Shown here: piece after piece, positions 49,049 to 57,622 of the stretch
Numbering within the stretch: position 1 is the stretch's first letter
How the letters are laid out: every line of letters begins with the position of its first letter
Assembly (NCBI GenBank): GCA_964531095.1
Contig: CAZHED010000018.1
Location: forward strand, 36,235-100,234
Length of the DNA stretch: 64,000 nucleotides
Source of the DNA: Palsa-1150 sp964531095
Lineage (GTDB): Bacteria; Myxococcota_A; Polyangia; Polyangiales; Polyangiaceae
Direction of reading: 5' to 3'
Notes under the pieces: generated by a model
Seen by the model: the letters and a program-made list of their open reading frames with translations, nothing else
Told to the model about the DNA's origin: nothing
Database searches by the model: none
Position numbers and translations under genes: made by a program

Positions 49049-51343
49049 TTGTCGTCACATGCATCGTGCAGAGCTTTTGCGCTCTTCGTATCGGCTCTGT
49101 CCCTTGCAGGGTGCGGCGTGGTTCTGGGCGATTTCTCCGTGGGCGAGGCCCTCTCCACGGACGGTGGCGCCCTCGTCGAAGACGCTAGCGCGTCGTTCGA
49201 CGCGCCGAAGGGCCGGAACGACGGCGACGCGACCAAGCCAAACGGCTCCGCGTCCACGAGGGACGGCGGGCTACCGGAAGCCGCCGACGGCGAAGCCACC
49301 CTGGGGGCGCGAGACGGTGATTCGAGCGTGGGGACAGCAGACGCGTTCGTCGACAGCAGCGCGCCGCCCGACGCGTGCCCTCCCAGCTCGCCGACGCTCT
49401 GCTTGGGGTCGTGCGTCGATGAGCAAACGAGTCCCACGGCTTGCGGCGGATGCGGCGCCGGATACGCCTGCGGCGCGGGCTTGGCGTGCCTTGCCGGACA
49501 GTGCGTCGGGCCCGGCCTGACCCTGTCTCCGACGCAATACGTCTTTGGCACGCTGGCGGTCGGCGCTTCGAGCGCCCCGCGCCCTTTCGTCGTGTCCAAT
49601 ACCGGAGCTGGCCCGAGCGCATCGCTCGCCACCTCCCTCGGAGGTGCCAATGCCAGCGAATTCACTCTGGCCGCCGACGGGTGTGTCGGCCACGTGGTTG
49701 CTGCAGGTGCGTCTTGCACGATCTCTGTGCAGTTCGCGCCGAAAGCCCGCGGAGCGAAGTCCGCGTCGCTCGACGTCAACGGAGGCCAACTGACCGCCGC
49801 TCTAACCGGCTCCGCGCAGGACACCGTCGCGCTCACGGTGACGAAGAGCGGCACCGGCGGCGGAACGGTATCGGGCGACCGGATCGCGTGCGGCGCCACG
49901 TGCAGCGAGCAGGTCACCCGGACGAGCACCATCGACCCGACTGTCGTCCTGACCGCTGCGCCGGACGCGACATCCGTGTTCTCCGGTTGGTCGGGGGCGT
50001 GCTCGGGCACCAGCCCGACGTGCAGCGTGACGATGAGCCAGGCGCAAGCCGTCACCGCGAAATTCGACGTGCAGCTCGTCACGCTCACCTTCATGGCGCG
50101 CGTCTTCGGCCCGGCGTCGGGCTCCGTCGTTTCGAGCCCGGCCGGCATCAACTGCACGGCTCCCTGCACCCAATCGGCGAGCTTCGCCGCGGGCACCACG
50201 GTCACGCTGACGGCCGCGGGCGGCTTTCCCGTCTGGTGGGGCGGTCAACCCGGGTGCTCCGGGACGACGTGCTCGATGACGATGGGAGCCGCCCAGACCC
50301 TCACGGTCACTTTCGTCGGCAACAATTTCGTCTTCGCCACGTCGACCCAGCACGACGGCGCACTCGGTGGCCCGACCGGCGCGGACGCGCTGTGCAACGG
50401 CGCAGCCGCCGCGGCCGGCTTGCCCGGCCACTACATCGCATGGGTGGCGACGCAGACCAGCAACCCGGCGACGAGACTCGGCACAGCGCGAGGGTGGCTG
50501 AGAACCGACGGGTTGCCTTTCGCCGACACGCTAGCGGGGCTGGCCATCGGACGGGTGTACTACCCCGCCCGCCTCGACGAGCTCGGCCACCCGACAAGCT
50601 CGTTCTTCGCGCTCACCGGCGCAAATGAGGACGGAACCGCGGTCGCGAACTCGTCGGGGGTCCTCAACTGCAGCGACTTCACGAGCAACAGCAACGCGGC
50701 CATGTCGTACTACGCGTTCGGGGACCTGAACGGCGGGAGCGTGGCATGGGCGAGCACGGGCTTCGACGTGACGTACTGCGGGTCGCAGGGAGCGCTCCTC
50801 TGCTTCGGCAGCGACTCGAGCCGGCCCGTCACTGTGACGCCGGCGGCCGGCCGGCGCGCGTTCGTGTCGAAGAATGTCTTCACGTCCGGTGGCGGGCTGG
50901 CGAGCGCAGACGCGATTTGCCAGAGCGACGCGACGAGCGCCGGGCTGGCGAATGCATCGCACTTCCTGGCGCTGATGGCGACCAATACGACTTCCGCGTT
51001 GAGCCGTTTCGACATGACCAAAGCCGCGTGGGTGCGCATCGATGGGCTGCCCATCGTGAGCAAAGCCACCGATCTGGTCAGCGCTCCCTTGATGTCCTCC
51101 GTCAGCCAGTACGCCGACGGCACCTACGTCACGTCCGTGGTCGCCGCCTTCACCGGCTCCGAGTCGCCGGCGACGACCGATGGGACGGGCGTCACGTGCA
51201 ACAACTGGACGTCGACGAGCGCGACGGACTCCGCCATCGTTGGCTACGCGGTCACGACGAGCTCCGAGTGGTTCGACCGCGTAACGCTCAACGGCAGCGG
51301 TATCTGCACCACCCCCGCCTCCGTATACTGCTTCGAGAACTGA
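49049..51343 (+). CDS. Multidomain surface lipoprotein (choice-of-anchor, Flg_new-like and DUF1554 domains)
   Basis: A 764-residue lipoprotein. Lipobox LSLAGC (Cys near residue 22) is followed by an Asp/Ala/Ser linker to about 105 and a small Cys-rich EGF-like segment (CLGSCVDEQTSPTACGGCGA). Then come an ASPM/SPD-2/Hydin-like anchor domain (LTLSPTQYVFGTLAVGASSA), two domains of the GWSGACSGTSPTCSVTMSQ type ending VTAKF or VTVTF, and two C-terminal DUF1554-like lectin/collagenase-type domains (FVFATSTQHDGALGGPTGAD; RAFVSKNVFTSGGGLASADA). The TTG start at 49049 has AAGGAG 7 nt upstream. No catalytic site; probably adhesive. The next gene begins 2 bp after its stop. Confidence 0.9.
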   Translation: MSSHASCRAFALFVSALSLAGCGVVLGDFSVGEALSTDGGALVEDASASFDAPKGRNDGDATKPNGSASTRDGGLPEAADGEATLGARDGDSSVGTADAFVDSSAPPDACPPSSPTLCLGSCVDEQTSPTACGGCGAGYACGAGLACLAGQCVGPGLTLSPTQYVFGTLAVGASSAPRPFVVSNTGAGPSASLATSLGGANASEFTLAADGCVGHVVAAGASCTISVQFAPKARGAKSASLDVNGGQLTAALTGSAQDTVALTVTKSGTGGGTVSGDRIACGATCSEQVTRTSTIDPTVVLTAAPDATSVFSGWSGACSGTSPTCSVTMSQAQAVTAKFDVQLVTLTFMARVFGPASGSVVSSPAGINCTAPCTQSASFAAGTTVTLTAAGGFPVWWGGQPGCSGTTCSMTMGAAQTLTVTFVGNNFVFATSTQHDGALGGPTGADALCNGAAAAAGLPGHYIAWVATQTSNPATRLGTARGWLRTDGLPFADTLAGLAIGRVYYPARLDELGHPTSSFFALTGANEDGTAVANSSGVLNCSDFTSNSNAAMSYYAFGDLNGGSVAWASTGFDVTYCGSQGALLCFGSDSSRPVTVTPAAGRRAFVSKNVFTSGGGLASADAICQSDATSAGLANASHFLALMATNTTSALSRFDMTKAAWVRIDGLPIVSKATDLVSAPLMSSVSQYADGTYVTSVVAAFTGSESPATTDGTGVTCNNWTSTSATDSAIVGYAVTTSSEWFDRVTLNGSGICTTPASVYCFEN

Positions 51344-51345
51344 AG

Positions 51346-52074
51346 GTGCCCGTTTACTCCCTTGGGCGCTCGCTCGCCTTTCCGCCGCCGGATCACGCCG
51401 AAGACGGCCTTGTCGCCGTGGGTGGAGACCTCTCCCCCGCGCGGCTCCTCCTGGCGTATCGGTCGGGGATCTTCCCCTGGTACGACGACGATCTCCCCAT
51501 TCTGTGGCACTCGCCCGATCCCCGCTGCGTACTGGTCATCGAGCGTTTGCACGTCGGGCGAACGTTGCGCCGCGTTCTGGCCAAACGCACCTACGAAGTG
51601 CGCTTCGACGGCGCGTTCGAGCACGTGATCCGCGCCTGCAAGGCCACGCCGCGCCAAGGCCAAGACGGTACGTGGATCACCGACGACATGGAGCGCGCGT
51701 ACATACGCCTCCATCGGATGGGGTACGCGCATTCCATCGAGGCATGGCAAGGCCAGGAGCTGGTGGGCGGCCTGTACGGCGTCTCGCTCGGTCGAATCTT
51801 CTTCGGCGAGTCGATGTTCTCGTGGCAGCCGAACGCGTCGAAAGTGGCGCTCGTCGGCCTCGCCCGGAGGATCGGGCAGTGGGGCTTTCGCCTCATCGAC
51901 GCACAGGTGCCCATGCCCCACACGGTGGCCATGGGCGCCGAGGAGTGGCCTCGCGCGAAGTTCCTCGATGTATTGCGGGAGGAGCTGGGTCACCCGACGC
52001 GCAAGGGCAGCTGGGCCACCGCCGATCCCGAGCTCGAGCCACCGCCCCCCGCGGCCGGCCCGTCGCGAGCCTGA
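51346..52074 (+). CDS. aat: Leucyl/phenylalanyl-tRNA--protein transferase
   Basis: N-end rule enzyme that adds Leu or Phe from aminoacyl-tRNA to N-terminal Arg/Lys, marking proteins for ClpAP/ClpS. It is 242 residues, full length. Signatures: FPPPDHAEDGLVAVGGDLSP, YRSGIFPWYDDDLPILWHSP, YEVRFDGAFEHVIRACKATP, TWITDDMERAYIRLHRMGYA, HSIEAWQGQELVGGLYGVSL, GRIFFGESMFS, and LIDAQVPMPHTVAMGAEEWP. The GTG at 51346 gives VPVYSLGRSLAFPP. It follows the large lipoprotein stop by 2 bp, so it may be read through; the pairing looks accidental rather than functional. Confidence 0.96.
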   Translation: MPVYSLGRSLAFPPPDHAEDGLVAVGGDLSPARLLLAYRSGIFPWYDDDLPILWHSPDPRCVLVIERLHVGRTLRRVLAKRTYEVRFDGAFEHVIRACKATPRQGQDGTWITDDMERAYIRLHRMGYAHSIEAWQGQELVGGLYGVSLGRIFFGESMFSWQPNASKVALVGLARRIGQWGFRLIDAQVPMPHTVAMGAEEWPRAKFLDVLREELGHPTRKGSWATADPELEPPPPAAGPSRA

Positions 52075-52075
52075 C

Positions 52076-52669
52076 TCAACCCTTCGCGAGCGTGACGTAG
52101 AGGATCGGAATGGCCGCGCCGAGAAGGACGAAAACCGCGCCCCGCCCGGCGAGCCCCTTGCGCCCCGGAAGCATGAACATCCCGCTCAGCGCGAGAAACA
52201 AAAGCGCCGCCGCGTAGGCGTCGGCGAACGAGGTCCAGGCCTTCTTCCCGCGGTTCAGGTGAAGCCAGTTGGCGGCCCGGAAGAAGAACCGCGGCCTCTG
52301 CGCCTCGTCGACGACATGACCGGTCGCAGTCGCGACGTGCAGCGTGCGGTGCTCGAAGATGAGCTCCAGCTCGTCGCCTTCGCGGTACACCTCTTTGGGC
52401 GCGTCGCGGACGCCCAGCCTGTCGACGACGAGCTTGGTGGCCGCTTCGTCGTCGGCCGGAAGCGGCATCCCGAGCTCGTGAGTCGCCGTGGTGCGGACGA
52501 AGTTCGCGTCCCAATCGGCCACATGGTTTACGGCAAGGCCGCTGGCCGCGTAAACCACCGTCAGCCCGACGGCCGAGTAACCGACGTCGCGGTGGATCGC
52601 CCGGAGCCAAGGGCGAACGCGAGAACGCGGGGACGGCGCGCGGCGCGGGGGTGCGGCCGCATCAGCCAT
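52076..52669 (-). CDS. PepSY-associated transmembrane protein, partner of the molybdopterin oxidoreductase
   Basis: A 197-residue membrane protein. RAIHRDVGYSAVGLTVVYAA begins the first helix, WLHLNRGKKAWTSFADAYAA precedes a second, and AALLFLALSGMFMLPGRKG and the final VFVLLGAAIPILYVTLAKG complete about four. The layout and the conserved His residues (H35 region, H in NWLHLN) resemble PepSY-TM proteins, which can bind haem and donate electrons. The start at 52669 has GAGGAGCG; it overlaps the oxidoreductase stop by 8 bp. By analogy with MsrPQ, it could shuttle electrons to the molybdoenzyme; that is inference. Its stop is 1 bp from the aat stop. Confidence 0.85.
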   Translation of the reverse strand: MADAAAPPRRAPSPRSRVRPWLRAIHRDVGYSAVGLTVVYAASGLAVNHVADWDANFVRTTATHELGMPLPADDEAATKLVVDRLGVRDAPKEVYREGDELELIFEHRTLHVATATGHVVDEAQRPRFFFRAANWLHLNRGKKAWTSFADAYAAALLFLALSGMFMLPGRKGLAGRGAVFVLLGAAIPILYVTLAKG

Positions 52670-53387
52670 AACGCTCCTCTTTCCACGGATCCGCATGGTT
52701 GTGGTAGCCGCGCGTCTCCCAGTACCCGGGTTGGTCCTCGGCCACGAAGCGCACGCCCGTCAGCCACTTTGCGCTCTTCCAGAAGTAGAGATCCGGTACG
52801 AGGGCGCGCGTGGGCGCCCCGTGCGCGCGCGCGAGCGGAACGCCGTCGAGGCGATGGGCGACGAGGACGTTGGGCGCGATCGCCTCTCGCAGGGGAACGT
52901 TGGACGTATACCCCTGTGCCGCCTCGAAGATCACGTGGTGTGCGGTCGGCTTGACCCTCGCGCGAGCCGCGAGATCGGCCACGCGCACACCGGTGAAGCG
53001 GGCACCGAGCACGGACCACTTGGTCACGCAATGCACGTCGCACTCCTGCTCGACCTGCGGCATGGCGAGCAGCGCCGCGAAATCGAGAACGAGTGGGCTC
53101 TCGACTTCGCCGTGCACGCGCAAGCGCCAGGTTCCTGGGCTGGGGTCGCCTTCGTCGCCCCCCATCGGGCGCAGGCGCTTCAGCAGATGCTGGCCGGGCG
53201 GCAGCCGCGGACGGCCGTCGGGGCGCAAGGCCGCCCGAGCCCGTCGCTCGTCTTCGTCGTCGGCGAGCACATACGCGCCGCCGCCCAAGGCGACCACGAC
53301 CGCGCCGCTGGTGACCGAGCGCAGAAACATCCGCCGCTGCAAACGGGTGCTGCTGCCGCCAAGGCCGCCGGAAAGGATGGATCGCAT
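52662..53387 (-). CDS. TAT-exported molybdopterin-dependent oxidoreductase (sulfite oxidase/MsrP-like)
   Basis: A 241-residue single-domain molybdoenzyme. The N-terminus has a twin-arginine signal, LQRRMFLRSVTSGAVVVALG. The molybdopterin domain covers about 70-235: WRLRVHGEVESPLVLDFAAL, MPQVEQECDVHCVTKWSVLG with the Mo-ligand Cys in VHCVTKW, GVRVADLAARARVK and LVAHRLDGVPLARAHGAPTR. It is shorter than E. coli MsrP (YedY) and lacks the C-terminal sulfite-oxidase dimer domain. With the membrane partner encoded downstream (8-bp overlap) it forms a two-gene periplasmic redox system, perhaps reducing oxidised protein Met or another S/N-oxide. Substrate unproven. Confidence 0.9.
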   Translation of the reverse strand: MRSILSGGLGGSSTRLQRRMFLRSVTSGAVVVALGGGAYVLADDEDERRARAALRPDGRPRLPPGQHLLKRLRPMGGDEGDPSPGTWRLRVHGEVESPLVLDFAALLAMPQVEQECDVHCVTKWSVLGARFTGVRVADLAARARVKPTAHHVIFEAAQGYTSNVPLREAIAPNVLVAHRLDGVPLARAHGAPTRALVPDLYFWKSAKWLTGVRFVAEDQPGYWETRGYHNHADPWKEERYG

Positions 53388-53483
53388 GGGTGACTCGTGG
53401 GGACGACTGATGATCGTACGCGGAAAGCCGGCTGCGGTTACGCAGTTGACGAACGGAAGGTACCGGGGCGAAGCTGAGAGATC

Positions 53484-55427
53484 TTGACGGACCGCGCAGA
53501 GCAGGTTCTCGCAAAGATGGACGTCGGCGTCTTGGGGAAGACCATGCTCGACGCCGCGCGCGCAGCCCGAATTGGCGTGACCATCACCCTTGTCGACTCC
53601 GAACCGCCGCGCAATCTCTATGTGAGCGAAGCCGCCGCGGAGATCCTCGGCTACTCGGTCGACGAGCTCCTTGTCGGGGATCCGATGTCGTACATCGCGC
53701 CCGAAGACCTGCCTCGCATGGGCAATCGCCTCGCCCAGCGCACCCGCGGAGAGCTCGGGGAATTCAAGAGCGACGTCGTGACCGTCCGCAAGGACGGCGA
53801 GCGCGTGTTCATCGAGATGACCGCGAGCCCCGTGACGATCGCCGGACGGCGCGCGGTGTTCGCGTTCATCGTCGACGTGAGCGAGCGCAAGGCCGTCGAG
53901 CGGCAGCGGTCACTCAACGAGGCGCGCTTCCGGGAGCTCATCGAGATCGCTCCGGAGCCGATCGGTATCGTGCGCGCGGGCCACTTCGTGTACGCGAACC
54001 GCGCGTACGTGGAGGCGCTCGGCTTCTCCGACCCGCAGTCGCTCTACGCGACGGCCATCGGCTCGCTGCTCGACGCGGAAGAGGCGGCGATTCGCGAGAA
54101 GAACGAGGCGCTGATCATCGAGCGCGGTGCGTCGCAGTCTCCTCTGACGTATCACCTGCGCCGCGGCGACGGTTCGACGGTGCTGCTCGAAGTGAGCACC
54201 GTGTATTTCGAATACGAAGGGCAGGCATCCGTGTTGACGATGGCGCGCGACGTCACGGCGCGCAAACGCCTGGAGATGCAGCTCGTTCAGGCAGAGCGAC
54301 TCGCCGCGCTGGGGACTTTGGCGGCGGGCGTGGCGCACGAGATCAACAACCCGCTCGCGTATCTGATGCTCAACCTCGAGTGGATCGAGCGAAAGCTCCC
54401 CGGCGTGGCCGACGAGCCGGAGAGCATCGACGGCCTGATGACGATGCTCCAAGAGGCACGCCACGGAGCGCAGCGCGTATCGACCATCGTCCGAGAGCTC
54501 CGCAGTTTCTCTCGCGCCGACGGCGAGACAAGACGGCGGGTCGACCTCACCGCCGTGGCCGAAGCCGCGATCAAGATTACCGGGCACGAGATTCGTCACC
54601 GCGCGCGCGTCACGACCTGGTTCGAAGCCGTTCGTCCCGTTTGGGCCAACGAGGCGCGGCTCGTTCAGGTCGTCATCAACCTGCTCATGAACGCCGCCCA
54701 GGCCGTCCCGGAAACGCGCGCGGAGGACAACGAGATCCGCGTGACGGTCCGCGAGGACGCCGAAGGCCGGGCGGTACTCGAAGTCGCCGACAACGGCGAA
54801 GGAATACGGCCCGACGTGCTTTCGCGCATCTTCGATCCGTTCTTCACGACCAAGCCGGTGGGACTTGGTACGGGGCTCGGTCTGTCGATCTGCCACGGGA
54901 TCGTGACGTCTCTCGGCGGGCAGATCGCCGCGTACAGCGAACCGGGGGAAGGAGCCGCGTTCCGGGTCGTGCTCCCCACGACCGACGCGCGCGAAGACGA
55001 GGCGGGGCCGGCGTCGAGCAAGCGACCCGCGCCGGCCATGGGTAGGCGCGGCCGGATTCTCGTCGTCGACGACGAGCCCCCCATCGCCAACACGCTGCGC
55101 GAGCTGCTCGGGGTCGAGCACGAAGTGACCACGGCCACGAGCGCGCGAGAGTGCATCGGCCTGATTCGCTCGGGCGCCGATTTCGAAGTGATCTTCTGCG
55201 ATCTGATGATGCCGGGCACGAGCGGGGTGGAGCTCTACGAGCAGTTGCGCGCCGAACGGCCCGGGATCGAACGTAAAATGGTCTTCATGACCGGGGGAAC
55301 GTTCACGTTGCGCGCGGCCGAGTTTCTCGCCTCCGTGGACAATCGAAGGGTCGAGAAGCCGTTCAGCCTCGGGCTGGTCGAGCGCATCGCCCGCGAGATG
55401 ATGGCGGATGCGACCAAACCCCGATAG
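53484..55427 (+). CDS. Hybrid histidine kinase (PAS-PAS-HisKA-HATPase-REC)
   Basis: A 647-residue soluble signalling protein. Two PAS/PAC units (about 20-140 and 150-265) show LYVSEAAAEILGYSVDELLV and FVYANRAYVEALGFSDPQSL. The H-box GTLAAGVAHEINNPLAYLML has phospho-acceptor H285. The ATPase has VVINLLMNAAQAV (N-box), VADNGEGIRPDVL (G1), FDPFFTTKPVGLGTGLGLSI (F and G2). A C-terminal receiver (about 525-640) has VVDDE and D573 in FCDLMMPG. No transmembrane helix, so it senses a cytoplasmic cue. The start is a TTG at 53484. It lies 21 bp before pxpA; shared transcription is possible but functional linkage is not evident. Confidence 0.95.
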   Translation: MTDRAEQVLAKMDVGVLGKTMLDAARAARIGVTITLVDSEPPRNLYVSEAAAEILGYSVDELLVGDPMSYIAPEDLPRMGNRLAQRTRGELGEFKSDVVTVRKDGERVFIEMTASPVTIAGRRAVFAFIVDVSERKAVERQRSLNEARFRELIEIAPEPIGIVRAGHFVYANRAYVEALGFSDPQSLYATAIGSLLDAEEAAIREKNEALIIERGASQSPLTYHLRRGDGSTVLLEVSTVYFEYEGQASVLTMARDVTARKRLEMQLVQAERLAALGTLAAGVAHEINNPLAYLMLNLEWIERKLPGVADEPESIDGLMTMLQEARHGAQRVSTIVRELRSFSRADGETRRRVDLTAVAEAAIKITGHEIRHRARVTTWFEAVRPVWANEARLVQVVINLLMNAAQAVPETRAEDNEIRVTVREDAEGRAVLEVADNGEGIRPDVLSRIFDPFFTTKPVGLGTGLGLSICHGIVTSLGGQIAAYSEPGEGAAFRVVLPTTDAREDEAGPASSKRPAPAMGRRGRILVVDDEPPIANTLRELLGVEHEVTTATSARECIGLIRSGADFEVIFCDLMMPGTSGVELYEQLRAERPGIERKMVFMTGGTFTLRAAEFLASVDNRRVEKPFSLGLVERIAREMMADATKPR

Positions 55428-55448
55428 CGGTGAGGGACGGCTTCCGCG

Positions 55449-56147
55449 ATGAGCGCGCGCGTGCTCCTCAACGTCGACCTCGGTGAGGTACCCGGCGAAC
55501 CGGATCTTCTCTACACGTACGCGCACGTCGCGAACATCGCGTGCGGCGGGCACGCCGGAGACGGCGCGTCGATGCGGCGCGCGGTGCAGCTTTGCCGTGC
55601 GCGAGGAGCGCTCGTCGGCGCCCATCCATCGTACCCCGATCCCGACGGGTTCGGACGGCGGGCGCTGGCGATCGCTCCCGAGGCGCTGCGGGCAAGCGTT
55701 GCCGAGCAGTGTGGGCGGTTGGCGAAGATCGCGGGCGCCATGGGCGCCGACGTCGCCACCATGAAGCCCCACGGCGCCCTCTATCACGCGGCGACGGAAC
55801 AGGCCGCGCTGGCCGACGCCGTCGTCGGCGGGGCGGCAGACGCGCTGGGCCCGGCCGTGGTGGTCGTCGGGCCCGCGCGCGGCGAGCTGGCGGCGGCGGC
55901 GGGCCGCGCGCATCTTGTCTACGCGCGCGAGGGGTTTGCCGACCGGGCTACGGGCGCCGACGGGAAGCTCGTTCCCCGCGGCCATGTCGGAGCCCTGCTG
56001 ACCGATCCCGCCGTGTGCGCCGAACACGCCCGCGCGCTCGCCTCGCGAGGGGACGTCGACACCGTTTGCGTCCACGGTGACACGCCAGGATCGGTTTCGA
56101 TCGCGCGGGCAGTGAGGGCCGCCCTCGACTCTCTCGCGGAGGGGTGA
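55449..56147 (+). CDS. pxpA: 5-oxoprolinase subunit A (LamB/YcsF)
   Basis: Component of the bacterial three-subunit ATP-dependent 5-oxoprolinase that opens 5-oxoproline to glutamate. It is 232 residues. LLNVDLGEVPGEPDLLYTYA opens the protein, then VANIACGGHAGDGASM and VGAHPSYPDPDGFGRR, then TMKPHGALYHA, all typical of YcsF. Close linkage with pxpB (1 bp) and pxpC (overlap) forms the standard pxpABC block. It precedes a beta-class glutathione transferase, which fits glutathione/5-oxoproline metabolism. Confidence 0.94.
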   Translation: MSARVLLNVDLGEVPGEPDLLYTYAHVANIACGGHAGDGASMRRAVQLCRARGALVGAHPSYPDPDGFGRRALAIAPEALRASVAEQCGRLAKIAGAMGADVATMKPHGALYHAATEQAALADAVVGGAADALGPAVVVVGPARGELAAAAGRAHLVYAREGFADRATGADGKLVPRGHVGALLTDPAVCAEHARALASRGDVDTVCVHGDTPGSVSIARAVRAALDSLAEG

Positions 56148-56148
56148 C

Positions 56149-56760
56149 GTGGGCGTCGCGCTGCAGCCCTTCGGCGACCGGGCCTGGCGGGCGTCCCTGC
56201 CGGAAGGGGTGAGTTGCCGCGCGCTGCTCGCCGCGCTCCGCGCCCTGCCGCGCGTCGTCGATGCGGTCGTCACCGAGCGGCACGCCATCGTGACCTTCGA
56301 CCCGGACGCAGCCGCACCCGAGGGCGTGAGTGAGGCGATCGAGCGCGCTTTGTCCGAGCCAACGACGCCCGCCAATCCACGCGAGCACGTCGTCCGCGTG
56401 CGATATGATGGGGCAGACCTCGAGGAAGTGGCAGAGAGGGCCGGATTTTCGGCGGCCGACGTGATCTCGCTCCACGCGGGTGGGTCGTATGTCGTCACGG
56501 TCATCGGGTTCCTGCCTGGCTTCGCGTACCTTCGCGGGCTCGACGCGCGCCTCGTCGTGCCTCGACGCGCGACTCCCCGAGCGCGAATCGCCGAGCTGTC
56601 GGTGGGTGTCGCCGGCCCTTACACGGGCGTGTATCCGTTCGCCTCCCCCGGCGGCTGGAACATCATCGGCGTCGCCGTGGGCTTCTCGCCTTTCGACCCG
56701 CGCTCGGGAGCGGCACTTGCGCTGGGGGACCGGGTGCGCTTCGTCCGAGAAGGGTCGTGA
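56149..56760 (+). CDS. pxpB: 5-oxoprolinase subunit B (KipI-like)
   Basis: A 203-residue PxpB/KipI subunit. The C-terminal half carries the family signature VVTVIGFLPGFAYLRGLDAR and SVGVAGPYTGVYPFASPGGW followed by NIIG. The N-terminal half is a small alpha/beta domain (VALQPFGDRAWRASLPEGVS). Start is a GTG at 56149, 1 bp after the pxpA stop; its stop overlaps the pxpC GTG as GTGA. KipI homologues also inhibit kinase KinA in Bacillus, but the trio here indicates the oxoprolinase role. Confidence 0.94.
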   Translation: MGVALQPFGDRAWRASLPEGVSCRALLAALRALPRVVDAVVTERHAIVTFDPDAAAPEGVSEAIERALSEPTTPANPREHVVRVRYDGADLEEVAERAGFSAADVISLHAGGSYVVTVIGFLPGFAYLRGLDARLVVPRRATPRARIAELSVGVAGPYTGVYPFASPGGWNIIGVAVGFSPFDPRSGAALALGDRVRFVREGS

Positions 56761-57551
56761 TCGAGATCGCCTTCGCCGCCGGGCTGGCAACCGTGCAGGA
56801 CGGAGGGCGCCCGGGGTACATGTACCAGGGCGTGCCGCCGGGCGGCGCGCTGATCCCGGAGCTACTCTCCCGGGCGAACGCGGGTGCGCGCAACGCAGCG
56901 GACGAGGCAGCCATCGAGGTGTCCGGCGCCATCACAATCGTCGCCCGCGGTCCGGTCTTCGTCGCCAGCGACGACGGCGACGCGCGCGCTCTGCAGGACG
57001 GCGACAGGGTTACGTTCGCTGGCCGCTCGACGCCCGTGCACTACGTCGCCGTGCGTGGCGGGATCGACGTACCGCGCGTGCTCGGCGGTCGCGGAACGCT
57101 CGTCGTCGCGCGATTGGGCGGACATGAAGGGCGGCCTCTGCGCTCTGGGGATCTTCTGCGGGTCGGTGACGCTCCCCCTTGCGACCGGTCGATTCCCCCG
57201 CCATTCGACGTCGACTCGTCGGTTCGGGTCGTCCCCGGTCCCGACCTCGATCGATTCCCTTCCGGAACCCTCGACGCCTTCCTCGCCTCCCCGTTCACGG
57301 TCGACGCGCGCAGCGATCGCGTCGGTGCACGCTTGAACGGGCCCCGGCTGGAATGCGCGACCGATCCGGCGTCGCTGTCGGCGCCGATGGTTCGCGGCGC
57401 CATCCAGGTGCCTCCGTCGGGCCAACCCATCGTCCTTGGGCCCGATCATCCCACTACGGGAGGCTACGCCGTCATCGCGACGGTCGTCCGGAGGCACCTG
57501 GGACCGCTGGCGGCGCGGCGCGTCGGCGCTTCGGTGCGGTTCGTGACGTAG
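56757..57551 (+). CDS. pxpC: 5-oxoprolinase subunit C (biotin-dependent carboxyltransferase-like)
   Basis: A 264-residue KipA/PxpC subunit. LATVQDGGRPGYMYQGVPPG is the family hallmark, followed by ISGAI-like VSGAITIVARG, HYVAVRGGIDVPRVLGGRGT, VVPGPDLDRFPSGTLDAFLA, the core MVRGAIQVPPSGQPIVLGPD and PTTGGYAVIATVVRR. It is shorter than the usual 310-330 residues, with tighter loops. It starts by GTG overlap with pxpB. The three proteins assemble into one enzyme that clears 5-oxoproline formed from glutamine or glutathione. Confidence 0.93.
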   Translation: MIEIAFAAGLATVQDGGRPGYMYQGVPPGGALIPELLSRANAGARNAADEAAIEVSGAITIVARGPVFVASDDGDARALQDGDRVTFAGRSTPVHYVAVRGGIDVPRVLGGRGTLVVARLGGHEGRPLRSGDLLRVGDAPPCDRSIPPPFDVDSSVRVVPGPDLDRFPSGTLDAFLASPFTVDARSDRVGARLNGPRLECATDPASLSAPMVRGAIQVPPSGQPIVLGPDHPTTGGYAVIATVVRRHLGPLAARRVGASVRFVT

Positions 57552-57622
57552 CTCGGTTGCGACGCTCACCGCCGCTTGGGCATCGGTATGCTTGCTGCGC
57601 TTTCCAGGAAAGGGAATCCCAC

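Noticed and set aside
48238..50205. 655-codon reading of the lipoprotein gene starting at 50205
   Set aside because: The upstream part lies antisense to the large lipoprotein gene; the signal peptide begins at 48855.
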